Shown here in pieces: positions 45,381 through 54,389 of a DNA stretch of 64,000 bases. Within the stretch, counting starts at the first letter, position 1; every line of letters starts with the position of its first letter. The notes beneath the pieces were generated by a model. The model was not told where the DNA came from, searched no databases, and saw only the letters and a list, made by a program, of their open reading frames with translations. This DNA is from Allacma fusca. Its lineage: Eukaryota; Arthropoda; Collembola; Symphypleona; Sminthuridae. The DNA is taken from NCBI GenBank assembly GCA_947179485.1, contig OX359249.1, positions 53,517,402-53,581,401 of the forward strand, in the 5' to 3' direction. A program made the position numbers and the translations under genes.

Positions 45381-46085
45381 TCAAATTATAATCGGTGTCC
45401 AATCTTTATCTTTGAAATCCAAAGTGTAAGTTATTGTTGTCCCATTCGTGTATGCTGCATACATTTTTTCATAGCGGATTTTGGTTTTCACTGTGTTGTC
45501 AGAGCCCTTTAGTTCTCTTGCCTTATCTGCAAGCTTCTTTTGTATTCGTAATTCTCGTGGCGTTTTCTCGGGGCTGATAAAAATACCCGCTAGGCCAGTT
45601 AATTGCCTGTTGTTTGCTTTTGCAGAGAGTATGGCGTATTTGTCGCGAGTGTTGTATAACGACACTACTATTGGTCTAATTCTTCCGGGCATTTTTTTAC
45701 CAATTCTTCTTACGCTATCATACCCAGTTCCTGTCAGCCCTAACTTGGTGAGTAGATTTGTAACACCCTGTTCTAATTTGGGGTACGTTTCCTGCGGGTC
45801 TTCTGTCATTCCGAAAACAACGACAGATTTTTCGTTCATTTTTCGCTGGAGGTGCTCCAATTTTGTTTCTAGAGATTCAATTTTTGCTTCTTGTTCTTTC
45901 AGCTTCACCTCCACAACCGAGTCTAGCTTAAGGGTCAAATCCATAATTAGATCCCTCAGGTCTTCTAACGTAACCGCCATATTCTTCGGCTTTTTTGGAG
46001 GATTATGAGCGAGGGGGTAATCTGTGGTATTGGTTTTATCAGGTGGGGTAATGCTTAAGTCTCTCTTTGATGTTTTATTTTGCAT
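45381..46085 (-). CDS. LINE F ORF1 protein (234 aa), coiled coil plus RNA-binding-type fold
   Basis: Starts at ATG 46,085. An N-terminal basic region is followed by a coiled coil (about residues 40-85: LEDLRDLIMDLTLKLD, EAKIESLETKLEHLQRKM), then VVVFGMTEDPQETYPKLE and YDSVRRIGKKMPGRIRPIVV, which look like the RRM/C-terminal fold of L1-type ORF1 proteins that trimerise and coat element RNA. It ends at TGA (45,383-45,381). ORF2 continues in the same frame with no AUG, so ORF2 may be made by readthrough or reinitiation. Confidence 0.85.
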   Translation of the reverse strand: MQNKTSKRDLSITPPDKTNTTDYPLAHNPPKKPKNMAVTLEDLRDLIMDLTLKLDSVVEVKLKEQEAKIESLETKLEHLQRKMNEKSVVVFGMTEDPQETYPKLEQGVTNLLTKLGLTGTGYDSVRRIGKKMPGRIRPIVVSLYNTRDKYAILSAKANNRQLTGLAGIFISPEKTPRELRIQKKLADKARELKGSDNTVKTKIRYEKMYAAYTNGTTITYTLDFKDKDWTPIII

Positions 46086-46219
46086 TTAACGTTATTGTAA
46101 GCACTTGATATAACTTCGACTAGTACTATCTACACATGTGAGCTGTGGGGTCGGGAGCAGAAATATTATGCGACTGTTCGCTTCAAGAGTCAACTAGAGA
46201 ATCCGACCATGCATATAAT

Positions 46220-47900
46220 CGGTTATAAAGAATCCTAGTAAAAACTGGTTATTGTATTTATAAGGGCTATCCCGCGATAATTGCCGGGCAGGTGTTTGTT
46301 ACCTTTCTTGTGAAGCATGAATAATTCTATGGCTGACCATTCGCGAGGAGTACTACCGGAGGATAAGATCGAGTTAAACAGATAATGAAGTTTATCTACT
46401 AGCTCATAGTTGGAGTTTTTCCAAAATTCATTGGGAATACTATCTAGACCTGGGGACTTTTGATTTTTTAATCCCCTGAGAGCAGCATGTACTTCATCTA
46501 CTGTGAAGTTTGAGTCTAGAAACTCGTTGTTATTCGGGAGTATCTCTTCCGGGTAACAAACCGGTAGTTTCAGAGGCATGACCTTTTTTTAAAATTGTTG
46601 CCAATTTTCCACAGAGATCGGATTGTGGTAAGTTGCACGAGATTTAATTAAGTTGAACGTGCGTCAAAACATTGTGGTAGACTTAGAGTGTTGCATCCTG
46701 AGTTTTAGGTTTTCTGCACGTTTAAGTTTCTTTTGTTTGAGCAAGTTATTGTGAATTTTCCTAGCCTGCTGATATTTCTTTCTCAGTTCCTCCGTAAAGA
46801 ACCCGTTTCTTAATTCTTTCAATTTTTGAGAAACGTCCGTTCGAGAGCTGCGACATTCGCGGTCGTACCACGGTTTATCTGCAGACCGATTACCCCCAAC
46901 CACAAATCTTCTTTGCATCCCGCATGTTTGAGCAGTTGTCATAACCGCTTCAGTTATGGCTTTATTGAGAACATCTGAATCTCCCGTGTCTGGGATAAGT
47001 TTTAAAGCTTGGCCCAACAAATTGCCATAGTCCTCGGAATACCCCTGCCAATTTAGGACAGATCTATGACAGGTCTGTGGTGGGGCTGAGGGAGGATATA
47101 TACTTTTAATGTACAAGCATACTGGGAAGTGGGGGGAGAGGTGTATCTCTAATATTTTGAAATCATAAATGTAATTAAGACTGACGGAATTTGCCCAGTA
47201 AAAGTCTATAACGCTGCCCCCTTTGTGGTTCAGAAAAGTTAGTTCTGCGGGGCTGTCACTTGGACAACGTCCATTGAGCAAGACAAAATCTTGGGCGGTT
47301 AGGTATTTAAGCATGAGAGTTCCTGTTATTGAATGTGCTGTCCAAACTTCGTCTGACCTTTTGAAGTCTGGGATGTGTGATATCTGGAAAGTTATCACGA
47401 AGACCAACCCTCGCATTAGAATCTCCAAGCACGATCGTATTTTCTCCCGGAAATTCCATAGTTGTTTCCTCAATTATTTCTGTCAGTTTAGTAATTATAT
47501 GATTATTTTCTGGACCAGGTTTCACATATACACAAAACAATATTAGTATCTCTTTTGTAGTAATATGTTTAAGTACAAAGCCAGATAGGAAATTATAAGT
47601 GTTAAGGAGTTTAATTACTTCAAAGTTTTTATTAATAAAGATTAGCATACCACCACTTTGGCGCCCTAAATGTTTTTCCTTAACTGCTGGATTATTGAAA
47701 ATATTAAAATTATTAAAGTCAGTATGTTCTAATTTAAAATAAGTCTTAGCAAACCATGTTTCTGCTGAGCAAAATATGGTGGAATTTAAAAATATCTGTT
47801 TTTCATTAGAATCTAGTTTAAAGAAATTTGCAATACCGTTACAATTCCAGTAAATGAGTTTATGTAAATGTGTTTCCTGAGATATGGGGCCGCCAGTTTC
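46220..47900 (-). pseudogene. LINE E ORF2, EEP endonuclease and RT start (broken)
   Basis: Directly after the ORF1 TAG the same frame reads on: LHKLIYWNCNGIANFFKLD, FCSAETWFA, HLGRQSGGMLIFINK, ENTIVLGDSNARVG (open to 47,307). Then in another frame GGSVIDFYWANS, HLSPHFPVCLY and PWYDRECRSS (47,473-46,664). Finally RT fingers at 46,579-46,235: LKNQKSPGLDSIPNEFWK, LHKKGNKHLPGNYRGIALIN. Frameshifts at about 47,400 and 46,600 break it. The GDFN box is GDSN here. Confidence 0.82.
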
Positions 47901-48644
47901 CTAGGTTGACGTACAAGGACTTGATATTTCAGTGCTTCCGTTTTTACCGTTTTGTGCTCCAGTCGTTGAGTAACCGAGTAATTCTGGGCGTGTGGATGTA
48001 CTGGAGTCCATGATAATTCCATTAACGGCTTCGTAGAATTTATCCCCAATTTTGATTTTTCTTCCTATCCATTTAGGGAAGTCACCGTTGCTTCTGGCTT
48101 GCTTAAAGAGATTACGAAGGGCGAATTGGTTTGATGCTTCTGTTCTTGTTTGGTCTTCCCTAATGCGCAATCCTTCATTTCCGAGTTCCTTGTACCTTTT
48201 GAGAAGTTCCCTGGCTTTGGAGATGGTTGTGAGTTGTACTAAAATCGGGCGTTTATTGTGACCACCTCCCTGTTTCCTCATCCGGTGAAGGATGTCAACA
48301 TCTTCTCTATTCAATTTGATATGTTGATTCGTAAGTTTACTTTTCAAGGACTCTATAATGTCCTCATGTGACTCATTCTGCTTCTCTTCCAACCCAGTTA
48401 TGATGACATTCTTCTGTCTATGCAGAGCGGATAAAGCCTGATTGTCCTTCTGCAGTTGAATAATAACTCCCTCCGGGTAGTCCAATTGGGATTGCATAAT
48501 TGAGCATTTGGATTCCAAGACCTTAATTTTCATGTCGATGCGTTTTGTGATGTTCAGTTCTGACTCTTTCGTTTCCTTGTTAATTTCGTCTTTATTCTTT
48601 TTCATTTCCAATTCTAGCGTTTCCAGGAGTTGATCAAAGTCCAT
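47901..48644 (-). CDS. LINE E ORF1 protein (247 aa), intact
   Basis: Starts at ATG 48,644. Residues 1-75 form a charged coiled coil (LLETLELEMKKNKDEINKET). Next is NVIITGLEEKQNESHEDIIE and DVDILHRMRKQGGGHNKRPI then LVQLTTISKARELLKRYKEL, an ORF1p-like RNA-binding region, with a Ser/Thr-rich tail. It ends at TAG (47,903-47,901). The layout matches LINE F ORF1, but sequence similarity between the two is low. ORF2 continues in frame after the TAG. Confidence 0.82.
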   Translation of the reverse strand: MDFDQLLETLELEMKKNKDEINKETKESELNITKRIDMKIKVLESKCSIMQSQLDYPEGVIIQLQKDNQALSALHRQKNVIITGLEEKQNESHEDIIESLKSKLTNQHIKLNREDVDILHRMRKQGGGHNKRPILVQLTTISKARELLKRYKELGNEGLRIREDQTRTEASNQFALRNLFKQARSNGDFPKWIGRKIKIGDKFYEAVNGIIMDSSTSTRPELLGYSTTGAQNGKNGSTEISSPCTST

Positions 48645-49402
48645 TGTTCTCGATGTAAGTAAGGTTCTGGGTATTATTTCTGGCTCATTTCGTGGGTTTT
48701 TGGTAGGTGTCGTGGGCAGAGTTGATGATTCCTCAGTAAGTTTTCTTTTGACAGAGAAGATGTGAAGTCCGTGATTTTAGATTGAGTGGGAAATGTTAGA
48801 TGTGTATCCATGAGAGAATTGATGTCTTTTCGCAATAATATGTTGAGTCCTCCGAAGTTCTTGTGAGTTTAGTGTATGGTATGTTTGATGTCTGTCCTTT
48901 GCTCTTCCTTGGAATATCTAAGGTAAAACAAACCACGGTGCCAGTACTTCGTAAGGAAAGCGGCTGGAGCGGGATTCCAGTAAATTATTTTACATGTGTG
49001 AGACTGTAAAGAATTTTAGACTTGCCTGAATTTTGGCCCGGAATGTACCTCCAGCGTTTGCTCTTTTGCCAAGCGAAGTTGCTACAAAGTAGCCTGGTAC
49101 ACCCGGGCAAAATCGTATATCAATTAATTGGACAGGCTCTGTCACAGGCGTGGCACTCTACTGTTATATAGGATTTGTACGGTAAGTAAGAGCCGCTGAT
49201 TTCAATTGGATCCCGGTACTGTATACGAGCAGATTTAGGAAAATTTTCACTTTGCACCGGTTAAATTCAATTCGGGGAACCCGAATCGAAGCACTTTAGC
49301 TTATTTAATTTTCAAAAAACTAAAATATTAAGTCAAATTTATGAAATTATTTGAGGCAACAAAAAAGTAGCGTGTTTTCGAATCAGGCGCTTTCCAAGGA
49401 TC
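48645..49402 (-). promoter_or_regulatory. LINE E 5' UTR with likely internal promoter
   Basis: This 758-bp leader runs from the 14-bp target duplication to the ORF1 ATG. It is GC-richer (48,900-49,250) than the flanks, as expected for a LINE leader that carries its own promoter. No specific box can be named. Confidence 0.5.
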
Positions 49403-49416
49403 GACTGGGCTAATCA

Positions 49417-50715
49417 GGCAGGCTACAAGTTCGTTCAAGTATTTAAATGCTATGCAATTGTGGTGAGCGGAACATTCTCAAAGCACCAATCTGTTAGGGC
49501 AGGATTACAAACGTTGGGAAAACGTTTGCAGAGACGGGCTGACAACGAGGTGGGAATTACTTGAAACCAGTAATTACGATATTATATGCACTGAGCATGA
49601 GCGTATCGTTCAATTTTAAAATATCGTTAATATCGGTATCGTTAACAAGAAAATTCACGATACCGATATCCATGAACGGTATATCGGTATTTGGTTAAAT
49701 TTAAAATAACATACTAATTTCGATGACATCCTATCAAATTTAACATAGTTTCACAGAATATTCAATATTTATAATTTATTCTTTGACAAAACAACCTATA
49801 AGATCTAATTCCTTGAAAGATTGAACTATAAGATTTGTATAAATTCAATTAGTACTTGCCCCGGATTTTTTAAGAAGAACATCCTAGGCATTTGAAATAC
49901 AATTAAACGTACAATTACAAATTAAACGGATTAAAGATTCTAACAAGTAGTGCACGAACTTAGTAGTAACTGCAGTGCGGTAGTAAAGTTATGCACTGCA
50001 AGGGCCGAATTAAAAATACAGAGATGCAAGAAACGATATTAACTTGCCACTAGTAGTCGGAATGGTTTAATTCAGTTCAGTTTTTTTCCAGTTCAGTTTA
50101 ATTCACAAGCTGAACTGAATTGAAATGAGATTTTCGATTCAATTCAGTTCAATTCAAAAGTTTGAATTGAATTGAACTGAATCAAAAACCAGCGGTTTCT
50201 GCACCTAACAATACACTTTCTAGAAAAGACGGCAGTATTTTCCAAGCGCACTCCAGAATGAAGTTAAATCGTTCGAACTTCAATTTTAAGAAAAATGATT
50301 TCGTTCAATTCAAACTTATGAACTGAACGAATCGGTTCAGTTTTATCTTGAATTGAATCGAAAATTTCTGACTCAGAATTGAATTGGTCCGAGCACTATC
50401 GGTTAGTTCAAGCAAACTAAGTTTGAAAATGCTGTACCATAGTACCCCTACATTGATACTTAACTGCATGTTGCATGTGATCATTGTATACCGCTTGCAC
50501 TATCTAAAGGTCACAATTATATCGCCTATATAGGCTGGCAAACCGATGTCAGAAGCTGTACAGCAAATATAGGCAGGCAAGCAATGCACACTAGGACCGT
50601 GGTATTAAGGTTCTTCTTTTCGTTGGAACATCCTATTAGCCTATATAGGATGGCGATATTTTTTGAAAGAAAATAGGCAGGCTATAGAATTAGGCACTTC
50701 ATTTGCCCATCTTTG
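49417..50715. other. Right part of the split hAT-type element; no gene
   Basis: Holds a word-rich patch at 49,590-49,700 (atatcggtatcg in both orientations), a diverged copy of the dispersed repeat (50,040-50,400) and tataggcaggc words near the right end. These may be smaller insertions within the hAT-type element. Clean termini for them were not found. Confidence 0.5.
50040..50400 (-). repeat. Dispersed repeat, copy 3 (diverged)
   Basis: Read on the minus strand, gtgcgcttggaaaatactgc and cgtcttttctagaaa align with gtgcacttggaaaacactgc of copies 1 and 2, followed by the same style of GAACTGAA / TTCAGTTC inverted words. One end reads TAGTGCTCGGACC inward, hAT-like, but no target duplication was found. 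Confidence 0.55.
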
Positions 50716-50723
50716 ATCTACAC

Positions 50724-52475
50724 ACCTAATATTATACAAACTAGAAATTATAAAAATACAGATTGAAACTTACTACACAACAAACTATGTAGCGCTAAAT
50801 GGGAACTACTAGGTAGCGTTAACATAACAGGAAAACGCCAAAGTCATGGAGTCCCTCACCCTTTGCATATTAGATGATGTTGCGCCTCAAATAATGAGAA
50901 AGAGGAGTATAAAAACAAAGCCAGCAGTATGGCTTACACGCTCACTTAAAAAGCTAATACATTAAAAAAATCATTTAAAGAAAGCAACTGTCAAGAATAA
51001 GTCATTAGAATCATGGCAAAACTATAAAACATGCCGAAATCGGGTTACATTACTTGTACGAAATGGTAAACAAAAATGTTTCTTAAAAAACTGCTCCTTG
51101 GGGGAAACATACAAAGTACGAGCATTTATGAACTTAAAATTAACAGTGTAACTATAATGGATAAAGAAGTTACGTGACGAGCTTCGCCCTGAACCACAAC
51201 AATGAAGACTCAGACATAAGCAAGGTTGTAGCACACCTATTGCAGAACTGTTATAGTAATATAAATTTCAATGAGATTACTACGTAGGAAGTAACTGCAA
51301 TAATTAAATGTAACAAAGGTAGTTCAGCAGCGGGGCTAAGTGGTATTCCACCAACGATAAAACGATATCCTGAAATATTTGTCCCCTTACTCTGTAAAAT
51401 CTTCAATTAATCAAAATTTAAAGGTAAATTCCCACGCGACTGGAAATTAGCAACTGTTACCCCTATACTCAAACCACGCAATAACAAATTTCTACCTCAA
51501 TCTTATCAGTTTATATCATTTTATCATATACTACTTATTACATACTTCTATTCTTATCGAAACTTTCCAACCGATTGATACATTTTATGGAAACTAATAA
51601 TTTACTCTCAAAAAATCAGTTTGGATTCAGAAGGAAAAAATCATCTTTTCATACATAACTTCGTTAAATTTAAACTTCAGAAAATAATCATCTTGTCTCA
51701 ATTTTATTATTGATTTTTAAAAAAGCGTTTGACCGCGTAAGATTTCTCAAGTTAAATTCAAAACTTACACCAAAATACAACGCGTCCTCTTATGTTATAA
51801 GAATTCTCTGCAGCTATCTTACTGAAAGAAGCTTTCGCGTAAAACTGGATAAAATGGTATCCCGGAGTCCAACAACGAAGTGCTCTTGGACCAATTTTAT
51901 TTATCATATTTTTTAATGACCTGTGTAAATTCTTACCTAATTCCACCGTTTATACCGATGACTTTGCGTCACTTTGCACAGCAAAAACCTGTGACGAACT
52001 CAAAGCTAATTTAGAACTAGTTATGAAGCAAATTCATAACCGGTGTGAAAGCAATGATACGAGTGTTAATTTCCTCAAAGACTATTTTATGGAATTTCAT
52101 AAACCAAGAACAAGACAGAGCCAACATCCCCTTCATTTTATGTAACGGTAATAAAATTGAAAGGGTAAATAACCATAAGAACCTTTACTTTGACTCTACG
52201 CTAAAATTTAATAAGCACTGAACGAACGTTAACAAAATGGTCTCTCTAAAATGTGCTCTTTTAATAAAACACAAACGATACATTGACCAAAACCTTATGT
52301 ACACAGTATTCAAGTCCTTATGTATTTCGCAAATAGAATATGCATTACCTGTATGGGGTGCTGTATCAGACATATACCTTAACAAATGTCAAAAAACTAT
52401 CGACCATTTTTTAAAATGTGTCTCCATAAAATTGTTTACAAGAGACCGGGCACTCCTCAGGAAGCAACATACGTA
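50724..52475 (+). mobile_element. LINE D continuation (linker, RT, C-terminal part), L2/CR1-like
   Basis: Begins just after the hAT duplication with NYKNTD and HNKLCSAKWELL-like pieces matching LINE B 'NYKALTHDKLCN' and 'CKWEIIPSF'. RT follows: NKGSSAAGLSGIPPTIKRYP, TVTPILKPRNNKFLPQSYQ, FDRVRFLKLNSKL, LGPILFIIFFNDLCKFLP, YTDDFASLCTAKTCDELKA (YTDD instead of YADD), then FKSLCISQIEYALPVWGAVS and KCQKTIDHFLKCVS. Many frame changes. It stops at about 52,475, where F-family LINE sequence begins. Confidence 0.8.
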
Positions 52476-52740
52476 ATCAATTTCAATTAAAATTCCCAAA
52501 TTTTCTATATTTCCAAATTGAGGATACAAAAATATCAAATCATGGCCGTGCAAGTAGAGGCCTTGTTACGTTGTTTGACAAGGACTCTTTTGTGGGCAAT
52601 AAACAGGTATCAAATAATCAAAATTGGTAATTAATAAACCTTGGTTGTAAAAGTAAGGACAAAACTTTATTAGTTAATTGCTACATAAATCCCGCAATAA
52701 CGCCCCCATTACTGTTTTTGACGATACGTGAAATTGCATT
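52476..52740 (+). mobile_element. EEP scrap of a LINE F-like element ('K')
   Basis: Reads FPNFLYFQIEDTKISNHGRA, RGLVTLFDKDSF, then KTLLVNCYINPAI. These align with LINE F 'FSKFQILETPACRLSIHGRA', 'GGLITMLRKSMF' and 'KILIVNCYFNSE'. A matching F-like 3' end occurs at 56,183, just past LINE A, so LINE A may have landed in this element after it lost its middle. Confidence 0.6.
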
Positions 52741-52922
52741 CGACTTTCGGTGATATTCTATTACGTGATAATTCATTTGACACTCTGGACGAGCACCAAG
52801 CTGGTCCTATATTGGACCTACTCCCAGCCACTTGTCCAGTTGCTGGTGCCCTGTTCCCTGATAGAATTCCCTATCCTAGAATATTGTGTGGCTTTTTGTG
52901 TGTATTGCCTTAAAATTTAAGT

Positions 52923-54389
52923 ATGGTTGCTACAAGTGAAATTTGTGCGCTCTGTAATAATAAAATCCGCAACCGTGCACTGAAGCTTGTGTGTAATCAT
53001 TGTAAGTGCATTATTCATCGTATCTGCTCTAATCTGAGTCTTTCACAGTATAGATCTATTAACTTAGACCTCTGGAATTGTGTTTCATGTGTGAATAATG
53101 TCGACCAGGGTGAAAGCAGCATACTAAACGGTTATAATGATTGTGACACTCCCACTATAAGCCATCCTACCTCATACAAGGTACATACTAATAGTAGTAA
53201 GCATGTCAACTTTATGTATCTTAATATTAATAATTATTCTCTTCATAAGCTTGAGGAATTTAAGATGTTACTATGTGATAAGATTATTGACATTGCAGCA
53301 TTAGTTGAAACTTTTTTTGATGACAACACTAATCTGAATGTTTACAATGTCAAGGGTTATAATTTAGTTGTAAGTAACAGATGTAACAACAAAAAAGGTG
53401 GCGGACTACTACTGTACTTGCATAATAGAATTAGATACAAAGTCATTGACATTAAAGTTGATTTGTTTAATTCAGGAGTTGAAGTGCTAGCCTGTAAAGT
53501 AGGTTTGACTGAGTTTCAGTCAGTTGTAATAATACTTATATACCGACCACCTTCAAGCTCAGTTGAGAAGTTTTTGTTATTTCTGTATGGGCTATTAGAA
53601 TTTATCTCTGACCTAAAGTCAACCTGCATAATTGTTGGGGATTTCAATATTGACGTTTCCAATGCTACAAATGATGTGATTAAACTTATGTCTTGTACAA
53701 CTATGTTTGGTTTTAAACAGCTAATTAATGTTCAGACACGTAGAAGCTATGGTAAGCGTCACTCGAGTTCACTTATCGATCATTTGTATGTTCCAACCAC
53801 ACTGTGCATTGAGTGGCACAGTTCAATTACAGGTCTGTCTGACCATGATCTTATCTCATTTATGTATAGCTTTAAAAAGCCTGCCTCACATGCTACAAAA
53901 GAGATTTATCACCGTAATTTGAATGATATGGACTGGATTTCCTTCAACACAGAATTATGTAAAATCAACTGGGACTTTCTTTGTAACACTAATTACAACA
54001 TAGATTTTGTTTATAATATACTATCTACTACAGTCCGTGTTTTGTTAGACCAATATGCACCTTTAAAGCGTAAACGTATCAAATACTCTACACAATCTTG
54101 GGTTACCGATAACATTAGAAAACTTATTGCTGAGAGAGATAAGTGTAAAATGTTAGCATGCAAATATAATTCTACTGATCTCTGGAGTGCATATAGGCGC
54201 CTAAGAGCAACAGTAAAGCACGACATTTATGAATCGAAACGAATGCACTTTAATACCAGGTTGGATTTGAATAAAACAAGTAAAGGAGTTTGGAAAGTAG
54301 TGGATGAAGTTATGGGTATTAGTAGACACACAAACACTGAACTGAATGAACTACACGTTGAGGGCAGTACAGTATCTAACTTTATGTAA
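52923..54389 (+). CDS. LINE A ORF2, first part: PHD finger plus EEP endonuclease (488 aa)
   Basis: The start ATG directly precedes a complete PHD-type zinc finger with Cys8, Cys11, Cys24, Cys27, His32, Cys35, Cys53, Cys56 (C4-H-C3). EEP endonuclease follows: MYLNINNYSLHKL (Asn near 101-103), ALVETFFDD (Glu129), IYRPPSSS, VGDFNIDVS (Asp240, Asn242), SLIDHLYV, GLSDHDLISFMY (Asp307, His308). It nicks target DNA. PHD fingers read histone tails in other proteins, so this one could guide target choice; that is inference. It ends 43 bases past the second ORF start in another frame, showing a single frameshift. Confidence 0.88.
   Translation: MVATSEICALCNNKIRNRALKLVCNHCKCIIHRICSNLSLSQYRSINLDLWNCVSCVNNVDQGESSILNGYNDCDTPTISHPTSYKVHTNSSKHVNFMYLNINNYSLHKLEEFKMLLCDKIIDIAALVETFFDDNTNLNVYNVKGYNLVVSNRCNNKKGGGLLLYLHNRIRYKVIDIKVDLFNSGVEVLACKVGLTEFQSVVIILIYRPPSSSVEKFLLFLYGLLEFISDLKSTCIIVGDFNIDVSNATNDVIKLMSCTTMFGFKQLINVQTRRSYGKRHSSSLIDHLYVPTTLCIEWHSSITGLSDHDLISFMYSFKKPASHATKEIYHRNLNDMDWISFNTELCKINWDFLCNTNYNIDFVYNILSTTVRVLLDQYAPLKRKRIKYSTQSWVTDNIRKLIAERDKCKMLACKYNSTDLWSAYRRLRATVKHDIYESKRMHFNTRLDLNKTSKGVWKVVDEVMGISRHTNTELNELHVEGSTVSNFM

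Larger units (their letters stand above)
41818..46219 (-). mobile_element. LINE F, apparently full-length two-ORF LINE, 15-bp duplication (element 41,833-46,204)
   Basis: gaccatgcatataat occurs at 41,818-41,832 and 46,205-46,219. The minus-strand element is 4,372 bp: a 119-bp 5' UTR, ORF1 of 234 codons, ORF2 with more than 1,080 codons, a 3' UTR of about 200 bp and an A/T tail (aataaataataaataata). Joining the host sides restores the LINE E reading FTRILYNRLYAWSEENN across the site, which proves the insertion point. Intact frames and a perfect duplication suggest a young insertion. Confidence 0.93.
39985..49416 (-). mobile_element. LINE E, two-ORF EEP-type LINE with 14-bp duplication (element 39,999-49,402), split by LINE F
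   Basis: gactgggctaatca flanks both sides (39,985-39,998; 49,403-49,416). The minus-strand element has a 758-bp 5' UTR, ORF1 (48,644-47,901), ORF2 from 47,900 to about 40,175 and a 3' UTR ending in TTGAA-type repeats. Removing LINE F leaves about 5.0 kb. ORF2 has about five frame changes, so it is decayed and older than LINE F. Its RT, thumb and C-terminal zinc motif group it with LINEs F and G. It may belong to the I/Ingi or a related EEP clade; I cannot settle which. Confidence 0.88.
39816..50723. mobile_element. hAT-type element, split by LINE E (element 39,824-39,998 plus 49,417-50,715)
   Basis: Flanks are both atctacac (39,816-39,823; 50,716-50,723). Ends read inward as CAAACATGGGCGCC and CAAAGATGGGCAAA, sharing CAAA-ATGGGC. 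Without LINE E and its duplicated bases the element is about 1.5 kb. Its arms carry TAGGCT/ctatataggc words. No transposase was seen. It broke LINE D/C and was later broken by LINE E. A further end of this family lies at 63,440-63,480. Confidence 0.82.
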
